From: Mycolicibacterium moriokaense
Lineage (GTDB): Bacteria; Actinomycetota; Actinomycetes; Mycobacteriales; Mycobacteriaceae
Length of the DNA: 64,000 nucleotides
NCBI RefSeq assembly: GCF_010726085.1
Contig: NZ_AP022560.1
Location: 1,922,001-1,986,000 of the forward strand
Direction: 5' to 3'
The notes beneath the pieces were generated by a model, which saw only the letters and a list, made by a program, of their open reading frames with translations, ran no database searches and had not been told where the DNA came from. Below, one piece after another: positions 33,256 through 41,671 of this stretch; position 1 is the first letter of the stretch; each line of letters starts with the position of its first letter. A program made the position numbers and the translations under genes.

Positions 33256-33277
33256 TGTTCTCGGTCATGACGTTGGT
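33256..33277 (+). repeat. IS left terminal inverted repeat
   Basis: Begins TGTTCTCGG as is usual for IS481-family ends. Exact reverse complement of 34310-34331. The transposase stop codon (33265-33267) lies inside it. Confidence 0.92.
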
Positions 33278-34226
33278 TGCAGTCGGCTGATGGGTGGTAC
33301 CCCGTCGAGTGCGCTGTGGCGGCGTTGAGTGTTGTAGAACTCGACCCAGGGCGCAAGTGCTCGGGCGCGGTCTGCGTTGGAGGCGAACACCCGGCGATAG
33401 GACCATTCGCTTTGCAGGGTGCGGTTATAGCGTTCCACCTTGCCGTTCTGCCATGGGCAGTGCGGCTTGATGAACAGGTGTTTGGCGTGCAGTTGGTCGA
33501 TGACGGCAGCGACGTGGGCCGAGCGCCGATAGCTCAGATGGTTGTCGGTGATCACGCGCTCGATACGCGAAATGCCCTGCGATTGAAAGTATTGCGCCGC
33601 CCGAGCAATGAACCCGGCACACGTCGGACCTTTCTCATCGGCATGGATCTCTGAGTACGCCAGCCGGCTGTGGTCATCGACCATCGAGTGCACGTAGTCA
33701 TACCCGATACCGCGCCTGCGGACCTGTTCACTACGCCCGTGAGCGCGCCACCCACCCCCGTCGGGGATACGACCGAGCTTTTTGACATCGACATGCACCA
33801 GCTCGCCAGGCCGTTGTCGCTCATAGCGTCGTGTCGTGGCCTTCGACGACTTGATCACCGCACCGGTCATCGGATCGCAGTCACGCAGGTAGGGCACAGC
33901 GCGACGGCGCAGAATCCGTCCCACGGTCCGGGGCGCAATGCCCAGTTCAGGACCCAGCCAGTCCTGGCCCCGACGATGTTTGCGCCGCGCGGCGATCACT
34001 TGGCGCTCCACCCGCGCCGAGGTCCGCGAGGGCTGTGGTGCGGTCGTGAGGACCGGTCATGCAGTCCGGCCTCACCTTCAGCGGCATAACGGCTGATCCA
34101 GGTGTGGACGCATTTGCGGGAGATGCCCATCGCCGCGGCGATATGGGCCTGCGGCCACCCTTGCTGGTGGCGCTGCACGATCAGCATTCGGCCGTGCAGC
34201 GTGGTGCGGGCATTACGGTGGGACAC
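33265..34226 (-). pseudogene. IS481-family transposase, frameshifted
   Basis: The first part, from GTG 34226 (RBS GGAGG), has a helix-turn-helix (WPQAHIAAAMGISRKCVHTWISRY) and ends at a stop at 33996. The second part, from about 34029 onward in another frame, holds the DDE integrase core: Asp in HVDVKKLG, Asp in VITDNHLS and Glu in GKVERYNRT. Restoring one base in the CACAGCCCTCGCGG region joins the two as HHSPSRTSARVERQV. There is no slippery poly-A typical of programmed shifting, so I read it as a disabling mutation. Confidence 0.85.
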
Positions 34227-34309
34227 GAGAACCTCCGGGGTGGTGATGGGCCTTCGACAAGCCACACCTCACCCGGAGGTTCTCCTCACATCAAGCCAAC
34301 ACGCCTGCT

Positions 34310-34331
34310 ACCAACGTCATGACCGAGAACA
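34310..34331 (-). repeat. IS right terminal inverted repeat
   Basis: Exact reverse complement of 33256-33277. Followed directly by the second TCTAGA copy at 34332-34337. Confidence 0.92.
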
Positions 34332-34369
34332 TCTAGATGCCGACGATGTAAAGATCGTGCGATGAGTGA

Positions 34370-34474
34370 CCCCGATCTGAGCACGTCCTCTACCGGTTCG
34401 ACAACCGGCGGATCGCCGAAGTCTGGTCGCTGATCGACACACAAGCGGTTCGCGAGCAGTTGTCTCGGGGCTAA
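34370..34474 (+). pseudogene. Gene-end remnant, SnoaL/ester-cyclase-like C-terminus
   Basis: An open stretch closed by TAA at 34472 reads EHVLYRFDNRRIAEVWSLIDTQ then AVREQLSRG. This matches the last strands and helix of SnoaL-like polyketide-cyclase/ester-cyclase proteins (the RFxxxRIxExW..xD pattern). A TGA lies just upstream in frame, and ATGAGTGACCC at 34362 is in a different frame, so only the tail survives. It lies 32 nt beyond the IS target duplication; DNA on the far side of the IS does not contain the missing front. Confidence 0.45.
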
Positions 34475-34482
34475 CCGCCGGC

Positions 34483-34776
34483 TCAGGTGTCGGTCGGGTC
34501 CACGAAGGAGATGGCGCAGATCAGCGTGAGTAATCCGAAGATGACGATGGCGGACAGCAGATCGCCCCATTGGAACGGGTAGAGCTCACCATCGATCGAC
34601 AATACCAGCACCGTTTCGATCACGGCGAACAACAGAAAGAACGCGCCGAACAGGGTGCGGGAAACCTTGCGATGCAACGCGGTCCGGCGCAGTTCGATGA
34701 TCAGCGTCAGCAGCAGCACCGGTAGAACCTGCGAGAGGGCCGAAGCTGTCGGCCCGTCCATCACCACGATCGTCAC
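34483..34776 (-). CDS. Small integral membrane protein
   Basis: 97 residues from GTG 34776, chosen for GGAG seven nt upstream; an earlier in-frame ATG would overlap the acyltransferase gene. Three hydrophobic segments are visible: ALSQVLPVLLLTLII, RTLFGAFFLLFAVIETVLVLSI and LLSAIVIFGLLTLICAISFV, separated by basic or polar loops. No family recognised. It lies 31 nt after the acyltransferase-3 gene on the same strand and may be co-transcribed. Confidence 0.75.
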   Translation of the reverse strand: MTIVVMDGPTASALSQVLPVLLLTLIIELRRTALHRKVSRTLFGAFFLLFAVIETVLVLSIDGELYPFQWGDLLSAIVIFGLLTLICAISFVDPTDT

Positions 34777-34807
34777 GAGTTTGCTCCGCCCATCGCATCG
34801 GACGCTA

Positions 34808-36013
34808 TCAAGCGACGACAACTTCACCTAGCGAACGGCGGCGGTGTGTTCGCCAACCTGTTGGAGAGCCGAAAGCAGTCCACCGGCGCAGGAGCCAAGC
34901 CTGCGGGACCGTCAACGCCAGGGTGACCGCGAATACGATCGACCACGAACCGGTGAAGGCCGGCCAGTGCAACACCGACGCCATCACGATCTCCATCGTG
35001 ATCACGTGCAGCAGGAAGATCTCGTAGGAGATCTCGCCAAGCCAGACAACCGGAGCCGCGCTCAGCAGCCGCTGGAGGCCGTTGCCGCTGCTCAGCACCA
35101 ACGCGGCGATGGCGGACCACGCGATGACGGCGTACAGCGCGACCTTGATGAGGCTCTGACCCAGAGTCACCTGACCGAAGTTGATGTCCCCGGCGACCGA
35201 CGTGGACACGACCAGATAGCTCAGGACCGCGAGTGGGCCCACGACGAGCAGCCTCACGTGCACACCGATGACCTGCAGCACCGCCAGCGCCATTCCGCCG
35301 ACGAAGTAGACGAGGTGCGCCGGCAGCCACATTCCCGCAGAGCTGGGCAACCAGTCGGTGGCCTGCTGCACCCACAGCCACAGCGGAGTGATCGCGGCCA
35401 GCGAGCCCAGGCCCACGAGCAGCAGTCCCGGTCGCCACGCCCCCTTGCAGAGCGCCGTCAGCAGGAGCGCAGCCAGCAGAGGAAGCGCCGCGTAGAAGGC
35501 GAATTCGACTGCCAGACTCCAGGTCTGGGTCAGGCCCTGGTGCATGACGAAGAAGTAGACCGGTTCGTAGATCTGGGTCAAGGTCAGGTGGCGCAGCAGA
35601 CCCATCCAGGTGTGCCCGGGATTGGGCCCGGCGTCACGGAACTGATACAGCGCATACGCGATGAGAACCACGGCGAGATAAGCAGGCGCGATCCGTTGGG
35701 TGCGGCGAAAAGCGTAGCGGCGCACCGACGGTGCCGGAGCGCCCCGAGCGACCGCCCGCACCCACGGCCGGAACAGCAGAAAGCCCGACAGCGCGAAGAA
35801 GATCGGGACGCCGATCTCCATTCGCGCATAGAGCGCCCCGAGGTAGCCGTTCGCCAGCTGCCCGGTTCCGTACGCGGCGTGCGTCCCCACGATGAGCAGC
35901 GCCGCGACTGCGCGTAGACCGGTGAGCGACGCCACCCGATCCGCGACGAACGGACGCGGAGATGGCCCCGCGGGCAAAGCCTCTCGGGGCATGAAAAGTC
36001 GTCGACTCTCCAT
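34808..36013 (-). CDS. Acyltransferase 3 family membrane protein
   Basis: 401 residues with about ten membrane helices. SLTGLRAVAALLIVGTHAAYG is the N-terminal motif with the conserved Arg and the catalytic-type His, followed by EIGVPIFFALSGFLLFRPW and RRTQRIAPAYLAVVL. These features define the acyltransferase 3/OafA family, which O-acylates glycans or lipids at the membrane. The C-terminal EISYEIFLLHVITMEIV is also typical. The substrate is unknown. It is divergent from the protease gene at 36102. Confidence 0.92.
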   Translation of the reverse strand: MESRRLFMPREALPAGPSPRPFVADRVASLTGLRAVAALLIVGTHAAYGTGQLANGYLGALYARMEIGVPIFFALSGFLLFRPWVRAVARGAPAPSVRRYAFRRTQRIAPAYLAVVLIAYALYQFRDAGPNPGHTWMGLLRHLTLTQIYEPVYFFVMHQGLTQTWSLAVEFAFYAALPLLAALLLTALCKGAWRPGLLLVGLGSLAAITPLWLWVQQATDWLPSSAGMWLPAHLVYFVGGMALAVLQVIGVHVRLLVVGPLAVLSYLVVSTSVAGDINFGQVTLGQSLIKVALYAVIAWSAIAALVLSSGNGLQRLLSAAPVVWLGEISYEIFLLHVITMEIVMASVLHWPAFTGSWSIVFAVTLALTVPQAWLLRRWTAFGSPTGWRTHRRRSLGEVVVA

Positions 36014-36101
36014 AGGTATCTCTCAGTTCGCTCTCAGATGGCTAAGGCAAGGTGGGCTAATCAACTGTGAAATTTGAGAATTCAGGAGCGAACCAGACGT
36101 C

Positions 36102-37430
36102 ATGACCCACACACCGCCGCATGCCCCACGACCATCTCACTATCCGCGCTACACGGAACCCGGTATGGGACAAGCACACCCGAATGACGTTCGAAACGAA
36201 TCGTATCGCTCACCGTGGGACTGGCGCCACCCCGGACAGGTAGTCCATCCGCCGTATGACCCGTATCACACTGCGCATCAACCCATTCCATCTGCGGCAC
36301 AAACACCGCTGAAAACGCAGCCGAAGCGTTCGCGTCGGCGCCTCACCATGATCGGCGGCGCCCTCGCCGTCGCAGTGGTCAGCGGTGGGATCGGTGCGGC
36401 CGTCGCCAGCCAGTCGGAGCCTGCGGCTGCCGTGCCCACTGCGGTCGCCGATGATGAGCCGATCAGCAGGCCCGCGGCGAACCTCCCCGCCGGGACGGTG
36501 GAGCAGGTTGCCGCCAAGGTGATGCCCAGCGTGGTCAAGCTGCAGATCGACTCGGGCCGCCAGAGTGGCGAGGGTTCGGGCATCGTGATCTCCGAGGACG
36601 GTCTGATCCTGACCAACAATCACGTGGTCGCCGCCGCGGCCGGGCCCGCGGGTTACTCGACCGGCCGCGGTGTTCGCGCCACCGTGTCGTTCGCCGACGG
36701 CCAGACCGTTCCATTCGAGGTGGTCGGAACGGACCCCGCAGGTGATATCGCGGTGGTTCGCGCCAAGGGCGTTTCGGGTCTAACCCCGATCACCTTCGGG
36801 TCGTCCGCCGACGTGCAGGTCGGTCAGGACGTCGTCGCCATCGGCTCGCCGCTGGGTCTTCAGGGAACCGTGACGACGGGCATCGTCAGTGCGTTGAACC
36901 GTCCGGTCTCCGCAGGAGACGGCGGCGACGACGTCACGGTGCTCGATGCCATCCAGACCGACGCCGCGATCAACCCGGGCAACTCCGGCGGCGCGCTGGT
37001 GAACATGAACGGTGAACTGATCGGGGTGAACTCCGCGATCGCGACGCTCGGTGGCGGTCAGGAGGGTGCCGGCGCGCCGAACGGCTCGATCGGTCTCGGC
37101 TTCGCGATCCCGTCCGATCAGGCCAAGCGGATCGCCGAGGAGCTGATCGCCAACGGCAGAGCCAGCCACGGCTCGCTGGGTGTGCAGCTCAGCAAGGACC
37201 CCAGCGCCCCGGGCGCGGCGATCGCGCGGGTGGTCGACGGCAGCCCCGCCGCAGCGGCGGGCGTGCCCAGCGGTGTGGTGGTCACCAAGGTCGACGACCG
37301 CGTGATCGACGGCCCGGAGGCGCTGGTCGCAGCGGTGCGCTCGAAGGCGCCCGGTGACACCGTCACCCTCACCTTCGTCGATGAGTCCGGTGCGGCCCAG
37401 ACCGCCGAGGTCACCCTCGGAGAGGCGTAG
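36102..37430 (+). CDS. HtrA/DegP-like serine protease with PDZ domain
   Basis: 442 residues. A Pro/His/Tyr-rich cytoplasmic tail (1-75), one membrane segment (about 84-103), then a trypsin-like domain with His in LTNNHVV, Asp in AGDIAVVRA and Ser in GNSGGAL, and a C-terminal PDZ domain (about 350-440). This is the architecture of mycobacterial PepD/HtrA envelope quality-control proteases. The neighbours differ from the M. tuberculosis pepD locus, so I do not assign that name. RBS AGGAG precedes the ATG. Confidence 0.93.
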   Translation: MTHTPPHAPRPSHYPRYTEPGMGQAHPNDVRNESYRSPWDWRHPGQVVHPPYDPYHTAHQPIPSAAQTPLKTQPKRSRRRLTMIGGALAVAVVSGGIGAAVASQSEPAAAVPTAVADDEPISRPAANLPAGTVEQVAAKVMPSVVKLQIDSGRQSGEGSGIVISEDGLILTNNHVVAAAAGPAGYSTGRGVRATVSFADGQTVPFEVVGTDPAGDIAVVRAKGVSGLTPITFGSSADVQVGQDVVAIGSPLGLQGTVTTGIVSALNRPVSAGDGGDDVTVLDAIQTDAAINPGNSGGALVNMNGELIGVNSAIATLGGGQEGAGAPNGSIGLGFAIPSDQAKRIAEELIANGRASHGSLGVQLSKDPSAPGAAIARVVDGSPAAAAGVPSGVVVTKVDDRVIDGPEALVAAVRSKAPGDTVTLTFVDESGAAQTAEVTLGEA

Positions 37431-37494
37431 CGAGTTCGGAAGCGGCGGACGGGGTCCGTGTCCCGACGTGACCGGATAGGGCACAATCGCGCAC

Positions 37495-38460
37495 GTGACC
37501 CCGCCGCAACGCCCCGGTCCACCTGGCTGGCGCGCCCGGGCCACTCCTCCGCCGGAGCCGGCGACGCAGAAGTTGCCGTCGGCAGGGCGCCCGGAGGCGC
37601 CGACCGACCAACTGCGTGTGCAGCGCCGATCCTCGCCCGATGGGCCGACCCGCAGGATCCGGCAGGCGCCGTCGCCGGCCGATGCCCGGCCGACCCAGCG
37701 AATCACGCCGGTCCAGGGGCCGCCGTCGACGCCCACCCGGCGCCGCCGCAACCGACAGACGATCATCCTGATCGCGGTGATCGCGGTCGCGCTGGTGGCC
37801 GGCGGGCTGGCCGGCGCCGAGCTCTACGCCCGACACCGTGCCGACACGATCCTGGTGGAGGTCGCCGAGTGTGTCGTCGAGGACGGCGCCTCGGTCTCGT
37901 TCGGCGTGAACCCGCCCTTCCTTTGGCAGTACCTCACCGGTGATTACACCGACATCTCGGTGACCACAGACGGCAACCGGGTGCAAAGCGCGAACGGGAT
38001 GACGGCCGAGGTCACGCTCGAAGACGTACGGCTGCATGATTCACGCGACTCCAAGGGCACCATCGGTTCGCTCGCCGCGACGCTCAGTTGGAAGTCCGAG
38101 GGAATCAAGGACACCGTCGCCGAAAACCTGCCCGGTGTAGGCAATCTCATCACCGGAGTGCGCACCGACCGCGTCGCGGGCACCGTGATTCTGGACGCCG
38201 GCGACAACAACGTCACCGCCAAGCCGGTCGTCACCGACGGTGACCTGAACCTGGAGGTGCTCGAGGTCACCGGCCCGCTGCCAAAACAGACGGTGCAGGA
38301 CGCGCTCAACGGCCTGACCAAGAAGCTGAACGACAACTATCCGCTCGGAATCCACGCTGACAGTGTGGAAGTCACCGATACCGGAGTCGTCGGGAAGTTC
38401 TCCAGCCGCAACGCGTCCATCCCCAACGAGGACGCCAACCCCTGCTTCGCGCGGCTCTAA
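37495..38460 (+). CDS. DUF2993 (LmeA-like) membrane-anchored protein
   Basis: 321 residues from GTG. A long Pro/Arg-rich cytoplasmic N-terminus (1-85) precedes a membrane helix (TIILIAVIAVALVAGGLAGA) and a DUF2993 domain that contains FLWQYLTGDYTDISVTTDGNR and GVRTDRVAGTVILDAG. LmeA, a family member, takes part in mannan elongation of mycobacterial lipomannan/lipoarabinomannan in the periplasm. The long tail is unusual compared with LmeA, so this is a paralogue. It follows the protease by 64 nt on the same strand. Confidence 0.85.
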   Translation: MTPPQRPGPPGWRARATPPPEPATQKLPSAGRPEAPTDQLRVQRRSSPDGPTRRIRQAPSPADARPTQRITPVQGPPSTPTRRRRNRQTIILIAVIAVALVAGGLAGAELYARHRADTILVEVAECVVEDGASVSFGVNPPFLWQYLTGDYTDISVTTDGNRVQSANGMTAEVTLEDVRLHDSRDSKGTIGSLAATLSWKSEGIKDTVAENLPGVGNLITGVRTDRVAGTVILDAGDNNVTAKPVVTDGDLNLEVLEVTGPLPKQTVQDALNGLTKKLNDNYPLGIHADSVEVTDTGVVGKFSSRNASIPNEDANPCFARL

Positions 38461-39161
38461 CCGGTCGGCGGATCGACGATGACGGCGATCTCCGTGCCCA
38501 GCTGATATCCGGGCGCCAGCGGCAGATCGTCGCCGCTCCAGAACACGCCGGGGTCGAACCAGTTGTAGTGCTTCTCCGTCGACAGCAACCCCATCTCCTC
38601 ATAGGTGATGGCGACGGTCTCCGCGCAGTAGGCCGTCTCGAGGCCCACCTGAAGCTTCTCCTTCTTCCGCTTCTGCGTTGCCTCACGAACCTTGCTGTGC
38701 ACGAACGGAAGTCCCCGCGTGAAGTCGGCGGCGTTCAAACGGCCGCGAAACCACCGACCCGTCAGGCGTGCGGTGCTGGGAAACGGAGTGCCATCCATGC
38801 GCGCCACCACTTTGAGGGCAAGATCCTCCTGCTCGCGCGTGGCGTACGGCGTCAGCTCGCGGAGCCAGCAGCGCTGGTGATAGTTGTGCACCCATCGCTC
38901 GACGACCTGGCGCGCGTCGTTCAACTGCACTCCGCGGTGGTTGCCGCCCGTCCACATATCGGTGAGCTTGTCGCCCAGTTCGGCGTGCCAGATCAGCGGC
39001 GGCAGATCCTCGATCGCGATGGTCATCCCGACGTGGTTGACCGGGCTGTTGCTCATCGTCTGGATCGCCCGATCGGGCCCCGACCTGCCCCGGAACAGCC
39101 AGAGATCGCCCGTGCGCGTCTCGTCGAGGGCCTTCTCCAGCGACACCGTGCTTTGATTCAC
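38457..39161 (-). CDS. Probable papain-like (NlpC/P60-related, YiiX-type) cysteine hydrolase
   Basis: 234 residues. The order His (SPVNHVGMTI, about residue 43) before Cys (ETAYCAETVAITYEEMG, about 190) suggests a circularly permuted NlpC/P60-like fold, as in YiiX/YebB-type proteins, which act on lipids or amide bonds. DLWLFRGRSGPDRAIQ is a typical start strand for this group. No signal peptide. Converges on the DUF2993 gene, overlapping it by 4 nt. Family placement is from motif order and is moderate. Confidence 0.65.
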   Translation of the reverse strand: MNQSTVSLEKALDETRTGDLWLFRGRSGPDRAIQTMSNSPVNHVGMTIAIEDLPPLIWHAELGDKLTDMWTGGNHRGVQLNDARQVVERWVHNYHQRCWLRELTPYATREQEDLALKVVARMDGTPFPSTARLTGRWFRGRLNAADFTRGLPFVHSKVREATQKRKKEKLQVGLETAYCAETVAITYEEMGLLSTEKHYNWFDPGVFWSGDDLPLAPGYQLGTEIAVIVDPPTG

Positions 39162-39187
39162 CCCCAGAGCTTAGGCAGACTCAGCGC

Positions 39188-39361
39188 ATGCGCAGCATAT
39201 GGAAGTGGGTCGGACTGGCCGGTGTCGCCGGCGTGGTGGCGGGCGGGGCACTGGTCGCCCGCGATCAACGTCGCCGCAACGCCTACACACCTGAGGACAT
39301 CCGCGCACGGCTGCACCAGCGCGTCGCCGAGGGCAACAAAACGGACCACACAACGGACTAG
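39188..39361 (+). CDS. Small single-span membrane protein, 57 aa
   Basis: 57 residues: a short basic start (MRSIWKW), one hydrophobic helix (VGLAGVAGVVAGGALVA) and a basic/polar tail RDQRRRNAYTPEDIRARLHQR. The layout is common for conserved mycobacterial small membrane proteins, with the C-terminal tail probably cytosolic. There is no strong RBS, but the start lies close to the divergent gene at 39161, so a short leader is likely. Function unknown. Confidence 0.65.
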   Translation: MRSIWKWVGLAGVAGVVAGGALVARDQRRRNAYTPEDIRARLHQRVAEGNKTDHTTD

Positions 39362-39373
39362 GTGTGATGTCAA

Positions 39374-40159
39374 CTAGGCCGCGACGGCGTAGAGCCGGTG
39401 AGTGCCGCTGAACCCCTTGAGGTCGGCTTCTCGGCCGTCGTCGAACTCGAAAGCGTCGGCATCGGCAAGCGCATCGCGCACCACCTTGCTGACCAGCACC
39501 TCACCGCCGTCGGCCGCACTCGCCACGCGCGCGGCCATCGCGACGTTGCGCCCGAACAGATCGTCGCCGCGCCGCACCGATTTGCCCATGTGGATCCCGA
39601 TGCGCACCCGAATGCCGTTGCTATCCCGGCGAAGTGAGCGTTGGATGTCGAGGCTGCACCGCACCGCCTGGTCAGGCTGGGCGAACGCCACCATGAAACC
39701 GTCACCCTGGCTCTTCACCACGTGGCCCGAATACTTCGCCACGTGCCTGCGCACCATCTTGTCGTGTCGGCTGATCAGCCGGACCCAGGCGCGATCCCCG
39801 ATGCGTTCGTTCAGGGCCGTCGACTCCTCGATATCGGAGAACAGGATTGCGACGTGTCCGCTCGGCGCCAGTTTGGCCAAGTCAGGTCGTTCGACCTCGG
39901 CCCAGTCCGCCAGGTCTTCGATCGAGGACCGCACGGCGGCTCCGAGCCCGTCCTTGCGCAGGATGTTCGCTGTCTGCCAGACCGTCTTGACGGCTTCGCG
40001 GCCACCGGAGAGCAGCATGTTCCTGGTGTCCACGCGACTGCGCAACTGTTCGAGTTCCTCGCGGTCACGCCTGCGCTGGACGACGAGAACGATGAGGGCG
40101 ATGGCCTGAGCCACGGCGACCGCACCCAGTACGTAGGCCGCGATCTGTGCACCCATCAC
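39374..40159 (-). CDS. Class III adenylate/guanylate cyclase, membrane anchored
   Basis: 261 residues. One N-terminal helix ([21 protein letters not shown]), a linker, then the cyclase domain. First metal Asp in FSDIEEST, substrate-defining Lys in HVVKSQGDG, second metal Asp in GDGF, and D-x-x-x-x-x-N-x-x-x-R in [13 protein letters not shown]. Lys with Asp at the purine-specifying pair favours ATP, so cAMP synthesis is likely. Active as a homodimer by family rule. The convergent small gene at 39188 ends 12 nt away. Confidence 0.9.
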   Translation of the reverse strand: MMGAQIAAYVLGAVAVAQAIALIVLVVQRRRDREELEQLRSRVDTRNMLLSGGREAVKTVWQTANILRKDGLGAAVRSSIEDLADWAEVERPDLAKLAPSGHVAILFSDIEESTALNERIGDRAWVRLISRHDKMVRRHVAKYSGHVVKSQGDGFMVAFAQPDQAVRCSLDIQRSLRRDSNGIRVRIGIHMGKSVRRGDDLFGRNVAMAARVASAADGGEVLVSKVVRDALADADAFEFDDGREADLKGFSGTHRLYAVAA

Positions 40160-40187
40160 CCCCCAAGTATTGGATGCTGAACCCGTG

Positions 40188-41150
40188 ATGTCGAAGACCT
40201 CGGTTGCGGCTCCGTACTACGAGAGCCGCTACATCCGGGCCAACCACCCTGACCGGGCAGAAGCGCTGTGGTTGCGGGAGACATTGTTGTTGCCGACGGC
40301 AGGTGAGCCCGTCGCGGACGTCTGGGTGATGCTGTTCGACCCCGACGGGGTGGGAAACCTCGCCCTCAAGGAGCCGTACCCGATCGACGCCGCCGAGTAC
40401 GACTACGACGACTGGACCGCGCGGATCGCGGCCACCACCCTCGATGACCGGTCGGCGCGGGGCGTCGTCACCGGCGGCAGTCGCTCGGCGCGCTGGGACC
40501 TCCGCATCGCGCCCGGTTCGGAGGAGCCGGTCAAGCTCCTCACCGAGCGCGCCTACAAGGCACGTATCCCGACGGCGAAGACCACGGTCCGACATCCGCT
40601 GGCGCAATTCAACGGGCAGCTGGAACTCGACGACGTTCGCGTCGTCGTCGATGACTGGACCGGCAGCGTCAACCACAACTGGGGAACGAAGCACACACCC
40701 GCGTACGCGTTCGGCCAGGTGTGTGGGTTCGACAACGCGCCGGAGTCGACGTTGGAGATCGTGACGGCGCGCGCCGCGATCGGCCCGGTGTTGACGCCGT
40801 CGGCGACGCTGTTCGTATTCCGGCATGCCGGAGAGGAATTCGCGGTTCGCTCGATCCGGCACAGCCTGCAAACGCATGCGCGCTACCAGCCGTTCGCGTG
40901 GTCGTTCGGCGGGCGGATCGGGAATCACATGATCGAGGGGGAGATCACCGCCGATCCCGGCGATGTCATCGGGCTCACGTACACCGACACGGACGGCGGC
41001 CAGAAGTACTGCTACAACTCGGCGATCGCCACCTGTCGGATTCAGGTGGCGGGCAAGGCGTTCACGCGTGAAGAGCTCGTCGCGTCCCGGCGGGCGATGT
41101 TCGAGATTCTCACCGATACCCGGCACGGCACGGTGCCGCTGCTGACCTAG
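40188..41150 (+). CDS. Hypothetical protein, lipocalin/AttH-like layout
   Basis: 320 residues from ATG 40188 (GTG 40185 and TTG 40170 also possible). Beta-rich with conserved-looking clusters: [23 protein letters not shown] near the start, then [22 protein letters not shown] at about 165-186 and [14 protein letters not shown]. The Trp/His/Asn-rich middle recalls two-domain lipocalin-like proteins of the AttH/CrtC group, which act on isoprenoid or lipid ligands, but this is a weak resemblance. Convergent with the next gene, overlapping it by 4 nt. Confidence 0.75.
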   Translation: MSKTSVAAPYYESRYIRANHPDRAEALWLRETLLLPTAGEPVADVWVMLFDPDGVGNLALKEPYPIDAAEYDYDDWTARIAATTLDDRSARGVVTGGSRSARWDLRIAPGSEEPVKLLTERAYKARIPTAKTTVRHPLAQFNGQLELDDVRVVVDDWTGSVNHNWGTKHTPAYAFGQVCGFDNAPESTLEIVTARAAIGPVLTPSATLFVFRHAGEEFAVRSIRHSLQTHARYQPFAWSFGGRIGNHMIEGEITADPGDVIGLTYTDTDGGQKYCYNSAIATCRIQVAGKAFTREELVASRRAMFEILTDTRHGTVPLLT

Positions 41151-41521
41151 GAGAACGCCTTGGTCACCATCTCCATGTCGAAGTAATCCGACCACCTGGC
41201 GATCTTGCCGTCGACGATCTCGAACACGCCCATCACGGGAAGGGCGACCTCGCCACCGTCCTTGCGCCGCATGACGTCGGTGCGCTCATTCATGACGATG
41301 TTGCCGTCGCTGACCTGCCGGTGCACCTGAAAGTCGATGCCTTCGAACGCCGCCGTGAACCCGGCGATGAACTCCTTGATCGCCTCCGGTCCGGTCAGCG
41401 GATCCATCGGAACGTTGTGATAGATGCCGTCCTCGGTGAAGTACGAGGCCAGTTCGGCGGCATCAGGGGAGGACCACTTGCGGCAGAACTCGGTGACCAA
41501 GGCGTCGGGGGTAGATGTCAT
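41147..41521 (-). CDS. Limonene-1,2-epoxide hydrolase family protein (EphG-like)
   Basis: 124 residues from ATG 41521. The family active site appears complete: Tyr and Asn in IYHN, Arg and Asp in NERTD, and Trp and Asp in RWSDYFD. Together these correspond to the Asp-Arg-Asp triad and water-holding residues of limonene-1,2-epoxide hydrolase and M. tuberculosis EphG. It should hydrolyse a bulky lipid or terpenoid epoxide to a diol. It lies downstream of the REP-like palindrome at 41602-41661. Confidence 0.85.
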   Translation of the reverse strand: MTSTPDALVTEFCRKWSSPDAAELASYFTEDGIYHNVPMDPLTGPEAIKEFIAGFTAAFEGIDFQVHRQVSDGNIVMNERTDVMRRKDGGEVALPVMGVFEIVDGKIARWSDYFDMEMVTKAFS

Positions 41522-41601
41522 CCCTTGATGAAACGCAGTGAAACAACGTAAATCAACCCGCGATCGCGTCCGAGTTGGGTGTGGAGCGGCCAACAACGCC
41601 G

Positions 41602-41661
41602 GCGAGCAGACGCAAACTGCCACGACACGCCGTGAAAACGGGGGTGTTTGCGACTGCTCGC
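41602..41661. repeat. REP-like palindrome (GCGAGCAG...CTGCTCGC)
   Basis: GCGAGCAG at 41602-41609 pairs with CTGCTCGC at 41654-41661, and CGCAAAC (41611-41617) with GTTTGCG (41646-41652). It lies just beyond the stop of the fusion gene ending at 41672, so it can also act as a terminator. It resembles intergenic repeats I associate with mycobacterial genomes. Confidence 0.65.
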
Positions 41662-41671
41662 GAGAAAAAAG

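Larger units (their letters stand above)
33256..34331 (-). mobile_element. IS481-family insertion sequence, 1076 bp
   Basis: Bounded by 22-bp perfect inverted repeats, 33256-33277 (TGTTCTCGGTCATGACGTTG plus GT) and 34310-34331, and flanked on both sides by the 6-bp direct repeat TCTAGA (33250-33255 and 34332-34337). The target fits the NCTAGN preference known for IS481. It carries one transposase gene on the minus strand, now broken by a frameshift. Length and ends are complete, so the insertion is probably fairly recent although the copy is inactive on its own. Confidence 0.92.

Noticed and set aside
33996..34060. Programmed frameshift in the IS transposase
   Set aside because: No A-rich slippery sequence is present and IS481-type elements normally have one continuous gene; a disabling indel is more likely.
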